The notes: generated from the letters alone by a model not told the origin. A stretch of DNA of 64,000 nt from Parvularcula sp964219355 (GCA_964219355.1 CAXPOZ010000005.1:442206-506205), one strand, 5' to 3'; positions 1-9,123 are shown, counted from the stretch's first letter. Made by a program: numbers and translations.

Positions 1-339
1 GATCAGCGGGACACGGACGGAAAAGTCCTGCACCAGCCGCACCATCGCGTCATAAATCGCTTGGTCGCCATGCGGGTGAAAATCGCCCATCACCTGGCCC
101 GCGACCTTGGCGGACTTCCGGTAGCTGCCGTCGGAATTGAGCTTCATCTGCCGCATCGCATAGAGGATGCGCCGGTGCACAGGCTTCAGTCCGTCGCGCA
201 CATCGGGCAGCGCCCGCGACGTAATCGTCGATAGCGCATAAGCGAGATAGCGCCGCGACAGCGCCTCGGTCATGGGTTCATTGAAAATGTTTTCGGGGAC
301 GTCGCGCGGCGGCGGCGTTTTCGTCGGTCGTTTGGCCAT
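1..339 (-). CDS. parC: DNA topoisomerase IV subunit A, N-terminal part (cut by window edge)
   Basis: Only the first 113 codons are present, starting at the ATG at 339-337 and running off the window. The protein begins MAKRPTKTPPPRDVPENIF and continues with the GyrA/ParC signatures ALSRRYLAYALSTITSRALP, DGLKPVHRRILYAM and GDFHPHGDQAIYDAMVRL. ParC is the DNA-cleaving and rejoining subunit that decatenates daughter chromosomes with ParE. The parE gene lies 5.7 kb away on the other strand, which supports ParC rather than GyrA, as does the KLNSDGSYRKSAKVAGQVMG stretch. The active-site tyrosine lies beyond the window. Confidence 0.93.
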   Translation of the reverse strand, partial: MAKRPTKTPPPRDVPENIFNEPMTEALSRRYLAYALSTITSRALPDVRDGLKPVHRRILYAMRQMKLNSDGSYRKSAKVAGQVMGDFHPHGDQAIYDAMVRLVQDFSVRVPLI

Positions 340-390
340 ACACCCGATTAGGCAGATTGGCGCCCGGGGGGAAGTCCTCTCATTCCCTGT

Positions 391-1998
391 CTAGGGCACA
401 TTTTTATACGGGCTGTGCCCTGTCCGCTCGGTATGCTCCCGCCACAGTTTTGGTTTGAGGATGCGCACCGTCATGGGGGGCACGGTCACCGACATCACGG
501 CCGATTCGCTCTTAATGACCTCGCCTGTCAGCTGATCCTCGAATTCCTCGCCATTCATGATGGAGCCCTCGCGCAGGAGGAGGGTCTCCGTCACCGGCAC
601 GCCCTTATTGTTGGCCACGACCAGCACGGTCTCGGCATAGTGGTCGGTGACCCGCAGGAAAGCGAGAAGCTCCCCCGTTTCGAGCGCCCGGAAATCGCCG
701 ATCCGCAAAGCCGGGGTTTCTTCTCGCAACTCGATCAACTGTTTGAGCCGCGCAAATTCCGGATTGTCCGGGCTCGCCCGTTCCCAGTCCATGGGCCCAC
801 GGCTTTCAGGATCATGCCCGCCACTCATCCCGGCTTCGACACCGTAATAAAGGAGTGGCGCCCCCGGCAGGGTGAATTGCAGCGCCTGCAGGAAGGCACG
901 GTCCTCTTCATCCGGATACAGTGTTTTCAGGCGCGGCGTGTCGTGATTGTCGAGCAGGATCCAGCTTCGCAGCAGCGTATCGAGTCCTGCATCCTCGACC
1001 ATCTCTTCCACCACTTCACCGAGGCGGGCACCCGTCACCTCACCAGCGGTATAGCGAAACATCATCTCCCTCAGGGGGAAGTTCATGACGGCATCGAGTG
1101 CCCCGGTCCATTTCTCCGGATAGGACCAGACCTCTCCGATAACGAGACTGCCCGCCTTTTCTTCATGTGCCGCGCTGGTGATTGCGGCCAGATTGTCAAA
1201 GCCCAGCTCGGTTGCGACATCGAGCCGCCAGCCATCTATGCCGTAGTCGAACCATTGCCGGACGACAGAGTCTTCATCGTCAACAATGCGGGCGCGCACG
1301 GCCGGGGTCTCCCAGTTCAGCTCCGGCAGATTGGCGATCCCCCACCAGCCCACATAGCCATTCTGGTACTTCTCGCCGATCGTGAACCAGTCACGATAGG
1401 CGCTCTTCTCATCCTCCATCGCCGCAAGGAACCATTCCGACCGGCGGCCCATATGGTTGAAGACGCCATCAATGATGAGCCGCATATCGGCCTCGTGGAT
1501 GTCCTCCGCCAGCGCGGTCAGATCCTCGAATGTGCCATATTCTGGCGACAGCTCCGTATAGCTGATCGCATCATATTTGTGGTTCGAGGGCGCAAGGTGG
1601 ATGGGGTTGAGATAGACGACATCGACGCCTAGCGCCTCAAGATATCCGACTTTCGTCCGGATACTGTTCAGATCGCCGCCCCAGAAGGACAGCTCATGCG
1701 TCCATATTCCAGCCTCCGGGACAGGCTCGCCCTGCGCTGGCTGGTCGGACCAGTCTTTCAGGATTTTGGGTGGCGCATAAAGCGCCCGCTTGGCGTCGAG
1801 ATTTTCGGCAGGTACATAACGGTCAACAAAGATCTGATAGGTGACAGCACCAATGCGCCAGTCATCCCGACGCTGATCATAGATTGTAGAAGTGGCCTCT
1901 GCTTTTGTCGGCGCAGGGACAGGAGAGGGTTTTTCTTCTGCTGAACAGCCTTGCAGAATCAATATCGCCGCAAAGAGGCCGCTAACTCTGATCATCAA
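391..1998 (-). CDS. GH13 alpha-amylase-family lipoprotein
   Basis: 535 residues. The N-terminus is a lipoprotein signal with lipobox LQGC (Cys18), so the enzyme is probably anchored in the periplasm or outer membrane. The GH13 conserved regions are in order: DGVFNH (177-182), GWRLD with the likely nucleophile Asp260, IGEVW with the likely acid/base Glu289, and LLDNHD with Asp353. The family hydrolyses or transfers alpha-glucosidic bonds. The length suits a maltodextrin-acting enzyme such as a cyclomaltodextrinase or neopullulanase type, but the exact substrate cannot be read from sequence. It stands alone between parC and a cell-wall hydrolase gene, 8 bp downstream of the latter's stop, so it may be the last gene of the kdsA transcription unit. 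Confidence 0.88.
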   Translation of the reverse strand: MMIRVSGLFAAILILQGCSAEEKPSPVPAPTKAEATSTIYDQRRDDWRIGAVTYQIFVDRYVPAENLDAKRALYAPPKILKDWSDQPAQGEPVPEAGIWTHELSFWGGDLNSIRTKVGYLEALGVDVVYLNPIHLAPSNHKYDAISYTELSPEYGTFEDLTALAEDIHEADMRLIIDGVFNHMGRRSEWFLAAMEDEKSAYRDWFTIGEKYQNGYVGWWGIANLPELNWETPAVRARIVDDEDSVVRQWFDYGIDGWRLDVATELGFDNLAAITSAAHEEKAGSLVIGEVWSYPEKWTGALDAVMNFPLREMMFRYTAGEVTGARLGEVVEEMVEDAGLDTLLRSWILLDNHDTPRLKTLYPDEEDRAFLQALQFTLPGAPLLYYGVEAGMSGGHDPESRGPMDWERASPDNPEFARLKQLIELREETPALRIGDFRALETGELLAFLRVTDHYAETVLVVANNKGVPVTETLLLREGSIMNGEEFEDQLTGEVIKSESAVMSVTVPPMTVRILKPKLWREHTERTGHSPYKNVP

Positions 1999-2006
1999 AC
2001 CCTCCC

Positions 2007-2549
2007 CTATTTATAAAAATAGTGCCGGCCGATCTCCGCCGTCCGGTCGAATGAATCCACCCAATATGGCGTCACATAATCTGCGTGAAAGAAGACCGCC
2101 CCTTCGGTCGGGTCTTCATCTTCTTCCGTTAACAGAAGAAAGGCGAGGATCCTCGAACGTTCATAAAGGCGGGGATAGATAGGCCGGTCGGGCTTGCCGT
2201 CGCACCACCAGCTAAACTGGCAGGGCGGCGTTTCGCCTCCCTGCTTGACGACCTTGCAGACCGTATTGGGGAACCGTGTATCCGCCACCCGGTTGAGGAT
2301 GACGTGCCCGACCGCCCGAGGACCCGGCCCTGGCTCTGACCTCGCCTCATGATAGATCGCGAGCGCCAGGCATTCAAATTGTTTGCCATCTGGCATTTCC
2401 GGTAAGGCGACCGGTATGATGGGAAGGGTTTCTTCCGCAGGCGGGGCTTTTGTCTCCGATCCTGTCACGGCGAGCACTGCGACCGTGACAAGCGTGATGG
2501 CGGATGCGCCCCACAGGATCAGGGCAGACAGAAGCCCCGGGCGTGCCAA
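2007..2549 (-). CDS. SleB/CwlJ-type cell wall hydrolase
   Basis: 180 residues with one N-terminal membrane segment (about residues 5-30), a proline-rich linker, and a Hydrolase_2 (SleB) domain. Visible motifs are CLALAIYHEARSEP, GHVILNRV and CQFSWWCDGK. The family cleaves peptidoglycan, and in Gram-negatives is thought to act in wall remodelling. The start is TTG, chosen because GGAG overlapping the kdsA stop codon sits about 7 nt before it and the signal anchor follows directly. The gene begins 4 bp after kdsA, so the two are probably translationally coupled. Confidence 0.85.
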   Translation of the reverse strand: MARPGLLSALILWGASAITLVTVAVLAVTGSETKAPPAEETLPIIPVALPEMPDGKQFECLALAIYHEARSEPGPGPRAVGHVILNRVADTRFPNTVCKVVKQGGETPPCQFSWWCDGKPDRPIYPRLYERSRILAFLLLTEEDEDPTEGAVFFHADYVTPYWVDSFDRTAEIGRHYFYK

Positions 2550-2553
2550 TCGC

Positions 2554-3429
2554 TTACTCCGCGAACCAGTGCAGGTTCTTGCGTGCCTTTGCGACCCGGT
2601 CGAGCTCGATCAGTTCTTCAAGGAAGCCGCGCAAGAGATGCAGCGGGATCATGTTCGGCCCATCGGAAGGCGCTTTGTCCGGATCCGGATGGGTTTCGGC
2701 AAAGATACCAGCCACCCCGACCGCAACAGCCGCCCGAGCGAGGGTCGGGACCATCTCGCGCTGACCGCCGGACGTCCCGCCCTGCCCGCCCGGTTGCTGT
2801 ACGGAGTGGGTCGCATCGAAAATGATCGGTGCGCCAGTATCGCGCGCCATCGTCGGCACACCGCGGAAATCCGTCACGAGCGTATTGTAACCGAAGCTCG
2901 CTCCCCGCTCAGTGATCAGCACATTGGGGTTGCCGGAATCCGTGACCTTGGAGACGACATTCTTCATGTCCCAAGGCGCAAGGAACTGGCCCTTTTTGAT
3001 CTTAATGACGCGGCCCGTTTCGGCCGCCGCGATCAGCAGATCCGTCTGACGGCAGAGGAAGGCCGGGATCTGCAGGACATCGACAACTTCGCCGACGGGC
3101 GCGCACTGGCTGCGCTCATGTATGTCCGTCAGCACCGGCACGCCGAGTCGTTCCTTGACCTCGGCGAACACCGGCAGCGCATCATGCAAGCCAACACCGC
3201 GCTTGGAGGAAAGAGAAGTCCGGTTCGCCTTGTCAAAACTCGTCTTGTAGACAAAGCCGATCCCCAGATCGTCCGTGATCTCCTTAATCGCGCTTGAGAC
3301 TTCAATCGCGTGGTCGCGGCTCTCCATGGCGCAAGGGCCAGCGAACAGCATGAAGGGCAGATGATTGCCGATCTTCACATCGCCCGATGGGGCAGGAATG
3401 GTGACGGTGGTGTTTGTCGAACTGGTCAT
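2554..3429 (-). CDS. kdsA: 3-deoxy-8-phosphooctulonate synthase
   Basis: Makes KDO-8-phosphate from arabinose-5-phosphate and PEP in the cytoplasm, for lipid A/LPS inner core. Family signatures include FMLFAGPCAMESRDHA, YKTSFDKANRTS, VLTDIHERSQCAPV, DVLQIPAFLCRQTDLL and FDATHSVQQPGG. I start it at the ATG at 3429-3427 (MTSSTNTTVT), giving 291 residues. An in-frame extension to 3465 exists but adds a non-conserved leader. It is followed at once by the SleB-type gene. Its presence shows a KDO-containing outer membrane. Confidence 0.95.
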   Translation of the reverse strand: MTSSTNTTVTIPAPSGDVKIGNHLPFMLFAGPCAMESRDHAIEVSSAIKEITDDLGIGFVYKTSFDKANRTSLSSKRGVGLHDALPVFAEVKERLGVPVLTDIHERSQCAPVGEVVDVLQIPAFLCRQTDLLIAAAETGRVIKIKKGQFLAPWDMKNVVSKVTDSGNPNVLITERGASFGYNTLVTDFRGVPTMARDTGAPIIFDATHSVQQPGGQGGTSGGQREMVPTLARAAVAVGVAGIFAETHPDPDKAPSDGPNMIPLHLLRGFLEELIELDRVAKARKNLHWFAE

Positions 3430-3499
3430 GTCGGCGCTCTTAGCATGCAGCAAATCAGAACGCACGAGATGGGCTGACCGCGCGCGCCACGCAAGTCTT

Positions 3500-3865
3500 T
3501 CAGGTGCGGTCGGCCAGAAATGCCAGCGCCGCCCCGATCGAATAGGCCAAGAGATCCATGGGATCGAAGGTCGCCCCGAGGATCACACTCGCCAGCGGAT
3601 TGCCATCGAGATTGAGGCGCTCGACGAGCCCCAGCCCCTGACTAACTTCAATGATGACAGCGAAGCCAAGAACAATGAGTGCCGAGACAGCACGCGGCCA
3701 GTTCGTAACAGACCGCAGGGCAAAATAGAGGAAGATGACGACGAGAATATCCCCGCCGAAGGGCCGGATAATGTCGTCGCGAACATAGAGCGCGATAAGA
3801 GCGAGCAGAAGAAACAGGCCGCACGCTATGAGTGCCCGGCCGTTCCGGCCGCTTCGAAGGCTCAT
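3500..3865 (-). CDS. DUF2809-like small membrane protein
   Basis: 121 residues with about four hydrophobic segments. The features GGDILVVIFLYFALRS, FAVIIEVSQGLGLVE and LGATFDPMDLLAYSIG match the DUF2809 family of integral membrane proteins, whose function is unknown. The ATG overlaps the stop codon of the upstream DUF962-like gene in an ATGA arrangement, so the two are co-translated. The family call rests on motif memory, not on a search. Confidence 0.7.
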   Translation of the reverse strand: MSLRSGRNGRALIACGLFLLLALIALYVRDDIIRPFGGDILVVIFLYFALRSVTNWPRAVSALIVLGFAVIIEVSQGLGLVERLNLDGNPLASVILGATFDPMDLLAYSIGAALAFLADRT

Positions 3866-4224
3866 GCAGCTGGGCTGTCGGCTTCGCTGCCGGTTCTCAC
3901 GCCTGCCGCCTCAAGATGCGGGCCCAGCCGCCCGGAGACAGCAAGGAAGAACATGCGAAAATCGGCGGCCAACGACCAGAGGGGATAGGTGAACGTCGCC
4001 GGCTTGTTCCGCTCGACAAAGGCATGGCTGACCCAGGCAAAGAAATATCCCGCAACCGGCATCAGCAACAACGCCCACCAGGTGCCTGAAAAAACTGCCC
4101 AAAGGGCAATCAGGATGACAAGTGCCGTGCCGACATAGTGGAACTGACGAGTCCCCGGCTTTGCATGCTCCCGCAGGTAATAGGGAAAGAAATCCGTGAA
4201 CGTCTTATAAGTTCTCTCTACCAT
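3862..4224 (-). CDS. DUF962/Mpo1-like membrane protein
   Basis: 120 residues with the DUF962 hallmarks FFPYYLREHAKPGTRQFHYVG near the N-terminus, two central membrane segments, and AWVSHAFVERNKPATFTYPLWSL. The eukaryotic relative Mpo1 is a dioxygenase for 2-hydroxy fatty acids, with conserved histidines equivalent to those in the RQFHYVG and WVSHAFVE segments. The bacterial role is unproven. It overlaps the start of the DUF2809-like gene by 4 bp. Confidence 0.78.
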   Translation of the reverse strand: MVERTYKTFTDFFPYYLREHAKPGTRQFHYVGTALVILIALWAVFSGTWWALLLMPVAGYFFAWVSHAFVERNKPATFTYPLWSLAADFRMFFLAVSGRLGPHLEAAGVRTGSEADSPAA

Positions 4225-4243
4225 GGCGCTCCCTTTCAGGGTC

Positions 4244-5308
4244 TTATTCTTTTGCCTGCCGGACTATCCGTTCGGCAATTTCGCTATGCCCTTCCAGCAT
4301 GCGGCTCCGGGCGTTCCCGTCAATGGCCAGACTGTCATTGCCGACCTGTTTTGAGCCGCCCAGAACGATACTCTTTCGGCGCGGAAACATATAGAGATAT
4401 TCGCTGTCGCCGCGCCCCAGCGCATAGCCGTAATCAATCTCCGGCTGACCTTCGAGAAGCGTGAGTTGGCCCCGGACGGGGACCAGTTCTTCATCCCCGA
4501 ACAGCGCCCGCGCGCCATATCCCGTGCAATTGACGAGAACCAGCTCCGGCAGGCGCGAGAGCTCGTCCCTGCTCGCAAATTTGCGTGTCACGAATTCACC
4601 ACCATCCTGACGGATATCCTCCATGAGGGCCGGCAGGAAGACGGACGGATCGATCATCAAGGCTTCATAACGCAAGGCATCGGGGAAGCCGAATGCCTCC
4701 TCCTCCGAAACCCTTGTGAAGCCCGGATAAAGATCATTGCCTTCGACGCGGTCGGGCCAACCTTCTGCTTTGATTTCTTCCGCAAGTTCAAAAAAGCGCA
4801 TGGGGTACACCCCATAACGCGGCTCATCTCGCAGCGAGGCGAAGACCTCAAAGGCGTAACGTGCCGCTTTGCGGAACCGCGAGAGGAAGTCAGTCGTCGC
4901 CACCTCCTCATCATATAGCGTAACAGGAAACCACAAGGCGCCCGCCACATCGGACGTTGTGTCGGGTGAATACTCCTCCGCATAGACTGTAATCTTGGCG
5001 CCGCGCTGCTGGAAGACACGTGCCGTCGTCAAGCCGATGACACCGCCGCCGATGATCGCGATCTCCTCGCCCTTCACGTCTTCAAGAAGATCGGCGGCCT
5101 CTTTAGCGCAACCCCAAGACAGCGTGACCCCGCACCCACCATGCCCGTAATTATGGATGAGGGTCTTCTCCCCGAAACGATCTTTCCGGATGACGTATCC
5201 GGCAGCCCGATAGGGACGCAAAGCCGTCCGTGTCAGGATTTCCCGCTCCTGATCCACCTTTAAGGCCGGATAAGGAGAGGCGAAGGACAAACCGTCTGCC
5301 TGTTTCAT
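4244..5308 (-). CDS. D-amino-acid-oxidase-like FAD protein, circularly permuted
   Basis: 354 residues. A DAO-type FAD oxidoreductase, expected to oxidise D-amino acids to 2-oxo acids. The order of its blocks is unusual. The segment RTALRPYRAAGY with HNYGHGGCGVTLSWG (residues 52-66), which ends canonical DAO proteins, is here at the N-terminus. The dinucleotide-binding motif IAIIGGGVIGLTTA (84-97) and the TTSDVAGALWFP block, which normally come first, follow it. The C-terminus stops just after MFPRRKSIVLGGSKQ, where the HNYGHGG block would normally begin. This is therefore a circular permutation, not a truncation. There is no clear signal peptide. No operon partner is evident: the upstream neighbour is divergent and the downstream DUF962 gene starts 19 bp later. 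Confidence 0.85.
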   Translation of the reverse strand: MKQADGLSFASPYPALKVDQEREILTRTALRPYRAAGYVIRKDRFGEKTLIHNYGHGGCGVTLSWGCAKEAADLLEDVKGEEIAIIGGGVIGLTTARVFQQRGAKITVYAEEYSPDTTSDVAGALWFPVTLYDEEVATTDFLSRFRKAARYAFEVFASLRDEPRYGVYPMRFFELAEEIKAEGWPDRVEGNDLYPGFTRVSEEEAFGFPDALRYEALMIDPSVFLPALMEDIRQDGGEFVTRKFASRDELSRLPELVLVNCTGYGARALFGDEELVPVRGQLTLLEGQPEIDYGYALGRGDSEYLYMFPRRKSIVLGGSKQVGNDSLAIDGNARSRMLEGHSEIAERIVRQAKE

Positions 5309-5585
5309 CGAGAATTATGTCCTTTGTTCAGCATGTGGCCGAAACGATGCCTTGCCATGCTCTGAACTGCCAGAAAAGATGATCGGCGATACGCCAGATC
5401 ATACGGCCCTCAAGCATTTTGATTGTGCCTTTTGTCCCAGAGCGGCTTGGCCATTTCGGCCAACTGACCTTCACAATCTGAGACCCGGAGAATGATCCAA
5501 TACGTAACAGGCCAGCTCAACCCGCCAACGCTTGTGTTTGGGCCACCCCTCGTGCCACAATTGGCGCGGTTGTTGGGACCGATTG

Positions 5586-5975
5586 ATGAAACTTATTCTT
5601 TTTCTGATCGGGATCGTCATGATCCTCGTGGGGCTCGTTCTATTCCCCCTGCCCCTGCCATTGGGCTGGATCTTTTTGATTATCGGCACCGTTCTCGTCG
5701 TCAGCACCAACAAGACGGCGAAGAAACTTCTCAAAAAGGCGCGGCGCAAATGGGGCTGGCTGGACAAGATTTTTGAGAAAACCGGCAAGATCATCCCCAA
5801 GCGGTTTCGCAAGGAGATCGAGGAAACCGACCCGAACGGGCATGACGAAGACGATGATGAGGATAAAGAGGACGAGGAAGAAAGCCGTCAGCACACGGCA
5901 CCCGCGATCCCGCGTAAACTAAGCCGTCTCGACACCCATCCGCGTTACCGGCCGCCCACCCGGCCCCGAAGCTGA
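5586..5975 (+). CDS. Small PGPGW-like membrane protein with acidic tail
   Basis: 130 codons from the ATG at 5586. Upstream in-frame starts lack hydrophobic or conserved sequence. There are two hydrophobic segments (about residues 2-20 and 23-40) separated by PLPLPLGW, resembling the PGPGW-type putative membrane family. A basic stretch (KKLLKKARRKWGW), an acidic run (DEDDDEDKEDEEE) and a basic tail follow. No enzymatic motif is present and the function is unknown. It precedes parE by 90 bp in the same direction. Confidence 0.65.
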   Translation: MKLILFLIGIVMILVGLVLFPLPLPLGWIFLIIGTVLVVSTNKTAKKLLKKARRKWGWLDKIFEKTGKIIPKRFRKEIEETDPNGHDEDDDEDKEDEEESRQHTAPAIPRKLSRLDTHPRYRPPTRPRS

Positions 5976-6065
5976 TTATCTTTCTGAATTCCCCGCCCTT
6001 GGCGGGTGCTAACGAACAGGCTAGAGGAGCAGTTTGTACTGTTCCCCCTTCGTTCCAGAGGTCCG

Positions 6066-8063
6066 ATGTCCCGTCCACAGCGTAAAGCCGATCTTTTCTC
6101 CGACAGCGATTACTCCGCGAAGGATATCGAGGTCCTTGAGGGGCTTGAGCCGGTCAGGAAACGGCCAGGCATGTATATCGGGGGTACGGATGAACGCGCC
6201 CTGCACCACCTCTTTGCAGAAGTCCTCGACAATGCCATGGACGAGGCCGTTGCGGGGCACGCCACACGCATTGAGGTCAATCTCAATGCAGAAGGCCATC
6301 TGACCGTCATCGACAATGGCCGCGGCATCCCGATCGACAAGCACCCAAAATATAAAAAGCCCGCCCTCGAAGTCATCATGACGACGCTCCACTCGGGCGG
6401 GAAGTTCTCGAACAAAGCTTACGCCACGTCAGGCGGCCTGCACGGGGTCGGCATCTCGGTCGTCAACGCCCTTTCTGATGACATGACGGTTGAAGTCGCG
6501 CGGAGTCGCACGCTTTACCGTCAGACATTTTCCAAGGGCCTGCCCACCTCGACACTGAAAAAAGTCGGTGACGCGCCGAACCGCCGGGGCACGTCGGTGA
6601 CTTTCCATCCGGACCCAGAGATTTTCGGCAAGGGCGCGACCTTCAAACCTGCGCGTCTCTTCCGGATGACGCGGTCGAAAGCCTATCTTTTCGGCGGTGT
6701 TGAGATCCGCTGGTCTTGTGACCCGGCCATCATTCCCGAAGGCGACAAGACGCCGGAGAAAGAGACCTTCCACTTCACCAACGGGCTGAAGGATTATCTG
6801 GCCCATGTCGTGGGCGGCAAACCGACGGTCACGGACGAAATTTTTGCCGGTAAGGTCGAAAAAGAAGGCGGTCACGGCACGGTCGAATGGGCTGTTGTAT
6901 GGGGCGGCGCTGGTTTCCAGACGCCGGGCGGGCAGATAGCCGATGGCTTCACCAATTCCTATTGTAACACCATTCCGACCCCGGAAGGCGGCACGCATGA
7001 GCAGGGCCTGCGCGCGGCATTGTCCCGCGGGCTCAAAGCCTATGCGGACCTGACCAATAACAAGAAGGCGCAGAACATCACGGCGGAAGACGTGCTCGGC
7101 ACCGCTGGCGCACTTCTCTCCGTCTTTGTTTCTAACCCTGAATTCCAGGGCCAGACGAAAGACAAGCTGGCCACTGCCGAAGCCCAGAAGCTGACCGAAG
7201 CTGCGATCCGTCCAGCCTTTGACCACTGGCTCGCAGGCAATGCCAAACAGGCCGACAAGCTTCTTGAATGGGTCATCGACCGCGCTGATGAGCGCATCCG
7301 TCGCCGCAAGGAGAAGGAGGTGCAGCGCGCCTCCGCCATGAAGAAGCTGCGCCTGCCCGGCAAACTTGCAGATTGTTCGGCGAAAGACCGGACGGGTACG
7401 GAGCTATTCCTCGTCGAGGGTGACTCGGCTGGCGGCTCTGCGAAACAGGCACGCCGCCGGGAGACGCAAGCGATCCTCCCCCTTCGCGGCAAGATCCTCA
7501 ACGTTGCCTCCTCAAGCCGCGACAAGATCGCAGGCAATCAGGAAATTTCCGACATCACGACGGCGCTCGGAGTGGGGCTCGGCTCGAAATTTGATCTTGA
7601 TGATCTACGCTATGACAAGATCATCATCATGACCGACGCTGACGTCGACGGCGCGCATATCGCTGCCCTCCTCATCACCTTCTTTCAGGTCTCGATGCCG
7701 CAGCTACTCTCTGCGGGCCGCCTGTTTCTCGCCCAGCCGCCGCTTTACCGGCTCAGCCAGGGCGGCAAGACGGTCTATGCGCTGGATGATGCGGACAGGG
7801 ACAAAAAGCTCGCCAGCGAGTTCCGCAAAGGCGCCAAGGTTGATGTCGGCCGGTTCAAGGGTTTGGGCGAAATGAATGCCGCCGACCTTAAGACGACGAC
7901 GATGGATCCCGCGACGCGCACCCTCGCTCGCGTCTATCTGCCTGATGAAGATACGCCGGATGCGAATGATCTGATCGACCGGCTGATGGGCCGTAAAGCT
8001 GAACCGCGCTTCCAGTTCATTCAGGAGAATGCGAGCTTCGCCCTCGACGAACTCGATATCTGA
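6066..8063 (+). CDS. parE: DNA topoisomerase IV subunit B
   Basis: 665 residues from ATG 6066 (MSRPQRKADLF). The upstream in-frame ATG at 6006 gives a non-conserved 20-residue leader. The GHKL ATPase motifs are EVLDNAMDEA, DNGRGIPID and GGLHGVGISVVNAL. The TOPRIM segment carries ELFLVEGDSAGGSAKQ and MTDADVDGAHI, and the C-terminus has RFKGLGEMNA. ParE supplies ATP hydrolysis for chromosome decatenation with ParC. The GHKL-TOPRIM order and length are typical of ParE. Confidence 0.96.
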   Translation: MSRPQRKADLFSDSDYSAKDIEVLEGLEPVRKRPGMYIGGTDERALHHLFAEVLDNAMDEAVAGHATRIEVNLNAEGHLTVIDNGRGIPIDKHPKYKKPALEVIMTTLHSGGKFSNKAYATSGGLHGVGISVVNALSDDMTVEVARSRTLYRQTFSKGLPTSTLKKVGDAPNRRGTSVTFHPDPEIFGKGATFKPARLFRMTRSKAYLFGGVEIRWSCDPAIIPEGDKTPEKETFHFTNGLKDYLAHVVGGKPTVTDEIFAGKVEKEGGHGTVEWAVVWGGAGFQTPGGQIADGFTNSYCNTIPTPEGGTHEQGLRAALSRGLKAYADLTNNKKAQNITAEDVLGTAGALLSVFVSNPEFQGQTKDKLATAEAQKLTEAAIRPAFDHWLAGNAKQADKLLEWVIDRADERIRRRKEKEVQRASAMKKLRLPGKLADCSAKDRTGTELFLVEGDSAGGSAKQARRRETQAILPLRGKILNVASSSRDKIAGNQEISDITTALGVGLGSKFDLDDLRYDKIIIMTDADVDGAHIAALLITFFQVSMPQLLSAGRLFLAQPPLYRLSQGGKTVYALDDADRDKKLASEFRKGAKVDVGRFKGLGEMNAADLKTTTMDPATRTLARVYLPDEDTPDANDLIDRLMGRKAEPRFQFIQENASFALDELDI

Positions 8064-8074
8064 GGCTCGCCTAC

Positions 8075-8779
8075 CTATCTGAACATGACGTTCGATTGCG
8101 GTGAGCAATCGGCGTTCAGATCAGACATGTCAGCCAGCAGAACCTGCTGGGCGCAATCCTCTTCCTCGGCCTTCATAGAGGGATTCTCTGACGAGGCTTC
8201 TGCAGAGTTCAATCCACCTGATACCGGAAAGATGATCGGGTTGTTGATGATGCTCCAGAAAGTCAATACACAGACGATTGTCCCAAGCATCACTGCAGCC
8301 TGACGCCAACTCGTCATCTGAACGAGTGAGCCGAGCGAGAACCCGGCGATGCTCAGCTCCATGGGCACAGATGTTGTCGTCACCGGTACCTCGACCGGCT
8401 TCGGCTCGCTAGCAACTTCCGCCGGACTGATAATCAAGCGAAGCCCCTTTTTGCGGACCGTCTCGATATAGCGGGGGGCCGTCGCCGAATCGCCGAGCGT
8501 CCGGCGCAGACTGTAGACCGCGCGGTCGATCGCGGCGTCAGAGACATGAAGCCCGTTCCATACTTTATCGATGAGCTGGTTGCGGGAAATCGTCTCTTCG
8601 CCTGCGCCCGCCAGAGTGCAGAGGAGGCTCATGACCTTGGGCTGAAGACTGACCGTCTCTTCCCCTCGTCTGAGCTGGTTGCGGGACGGATAAACCGTCC
8701 ATTCCCCCAGCACGAACGGGGCATGATGAAAGCAGGACGGCAGGCCCTCCTTTTCCTCGTTCACAGCGATCTCCCTCAC
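8075..8779 (-). CDS. Membrane-anchored OmpR/CadC-type transcriptional regulator
   Basis: 234 residues starting at GTG 8779. The N-terminal half is a Trans_reg_C winged helix: FVLGEWTVYPSRNQLRRG, LQPKVMSLLCTLAG, SRNQLIDKVWNG, then DRAVYSLRRTLGD and YIETVRKKGLRLI. A single membrane span lies near residues 158-182, with a short, Cys-containing periplasmic tail. This is the ToxR/CadC architecture: a DNA-binding domain in the cytoplasm and a small sensor outside. It converges on parE with an 11-bp gap. A strong inverted repeat lies 42-77 bp upstream of its start. The signal sensed is unknown. Confidence 0.82.
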   Translation of the reverse strand: MREIAVNEEKEGLPSCFHHAPFVLGEWTVYPSRNQLRRGEETVSLQPKVMSLLCTLAGAGEETISRNQLIDKVWNGLHVSDAAIDRAVYSLRRTLGDSATAPRYIETVRKKGLRLIISPAEVASEPKPVEVPVTTTSVPMELSIAGFSLGSLVQMTSWRQAAVMLGTIVCVLTFWSIINNPIIFPVSGGLNSAEASSENPSMKAEEEDCAQQVLLADMSDLNADCSPQSNVMFR

Positions 8780-8820
8780 AGCCTTTTCTGTCTCAGCACA
8801 AAAAACTGCGGCGAAATGCG

Positions 8821-8856
8821 AACCTGATCAACGGCGGAAAGCCGAATGATCAGGTT
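8821..8856. repeat. Perfect inverted repeat upstream of the CadC-like gene
   Basis: AACCTGATCA (8821-8830) and TGATCAGGTT (8847-8856) are exact reverse complements. Inside them CGGC and GCCG can pair as well. It lies 42 bp before the regulator's GTG and could be its operator or a hairpin in its 5' leader. Confidence 0.6.
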
Positions 8857-9123
8857 TGCGGCGTTACTGTTTAGCAATAAAAACTTCCATCTCTCTCGAA
8901 GATGAGAAAAACGGCCAGATATCAGCAATTCGACAGCTAATCGTCAGGTTAAGGTGATGAGGACAGCGCAGATTGCCGGTGTCATAGGAGGCAGATTTGC
9001 TTCGTGTCGCTGCCCGGCACCCGCCCGAATGATCGCCATCATGCGTGCCGAGAGCGAGACGACCCCGATCTGTCGCCATCGAACAGGCCGTCCATCTTAC
9101 CCATTCTGGTGACGGTCACGACT

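Noticed and set aside
415..1632. 405-codon open frame on the plus strand
   Set aside because: Antisense to the GH13 gene; no recognisable motif. Long empty antisense frames are expected in GC-rich DNA.
5450..5475. TTGGCC/GGCCAA short hairpin as a terminator
   Set aside because: Only 6 bp, no U-tract and no clear gene ending there.
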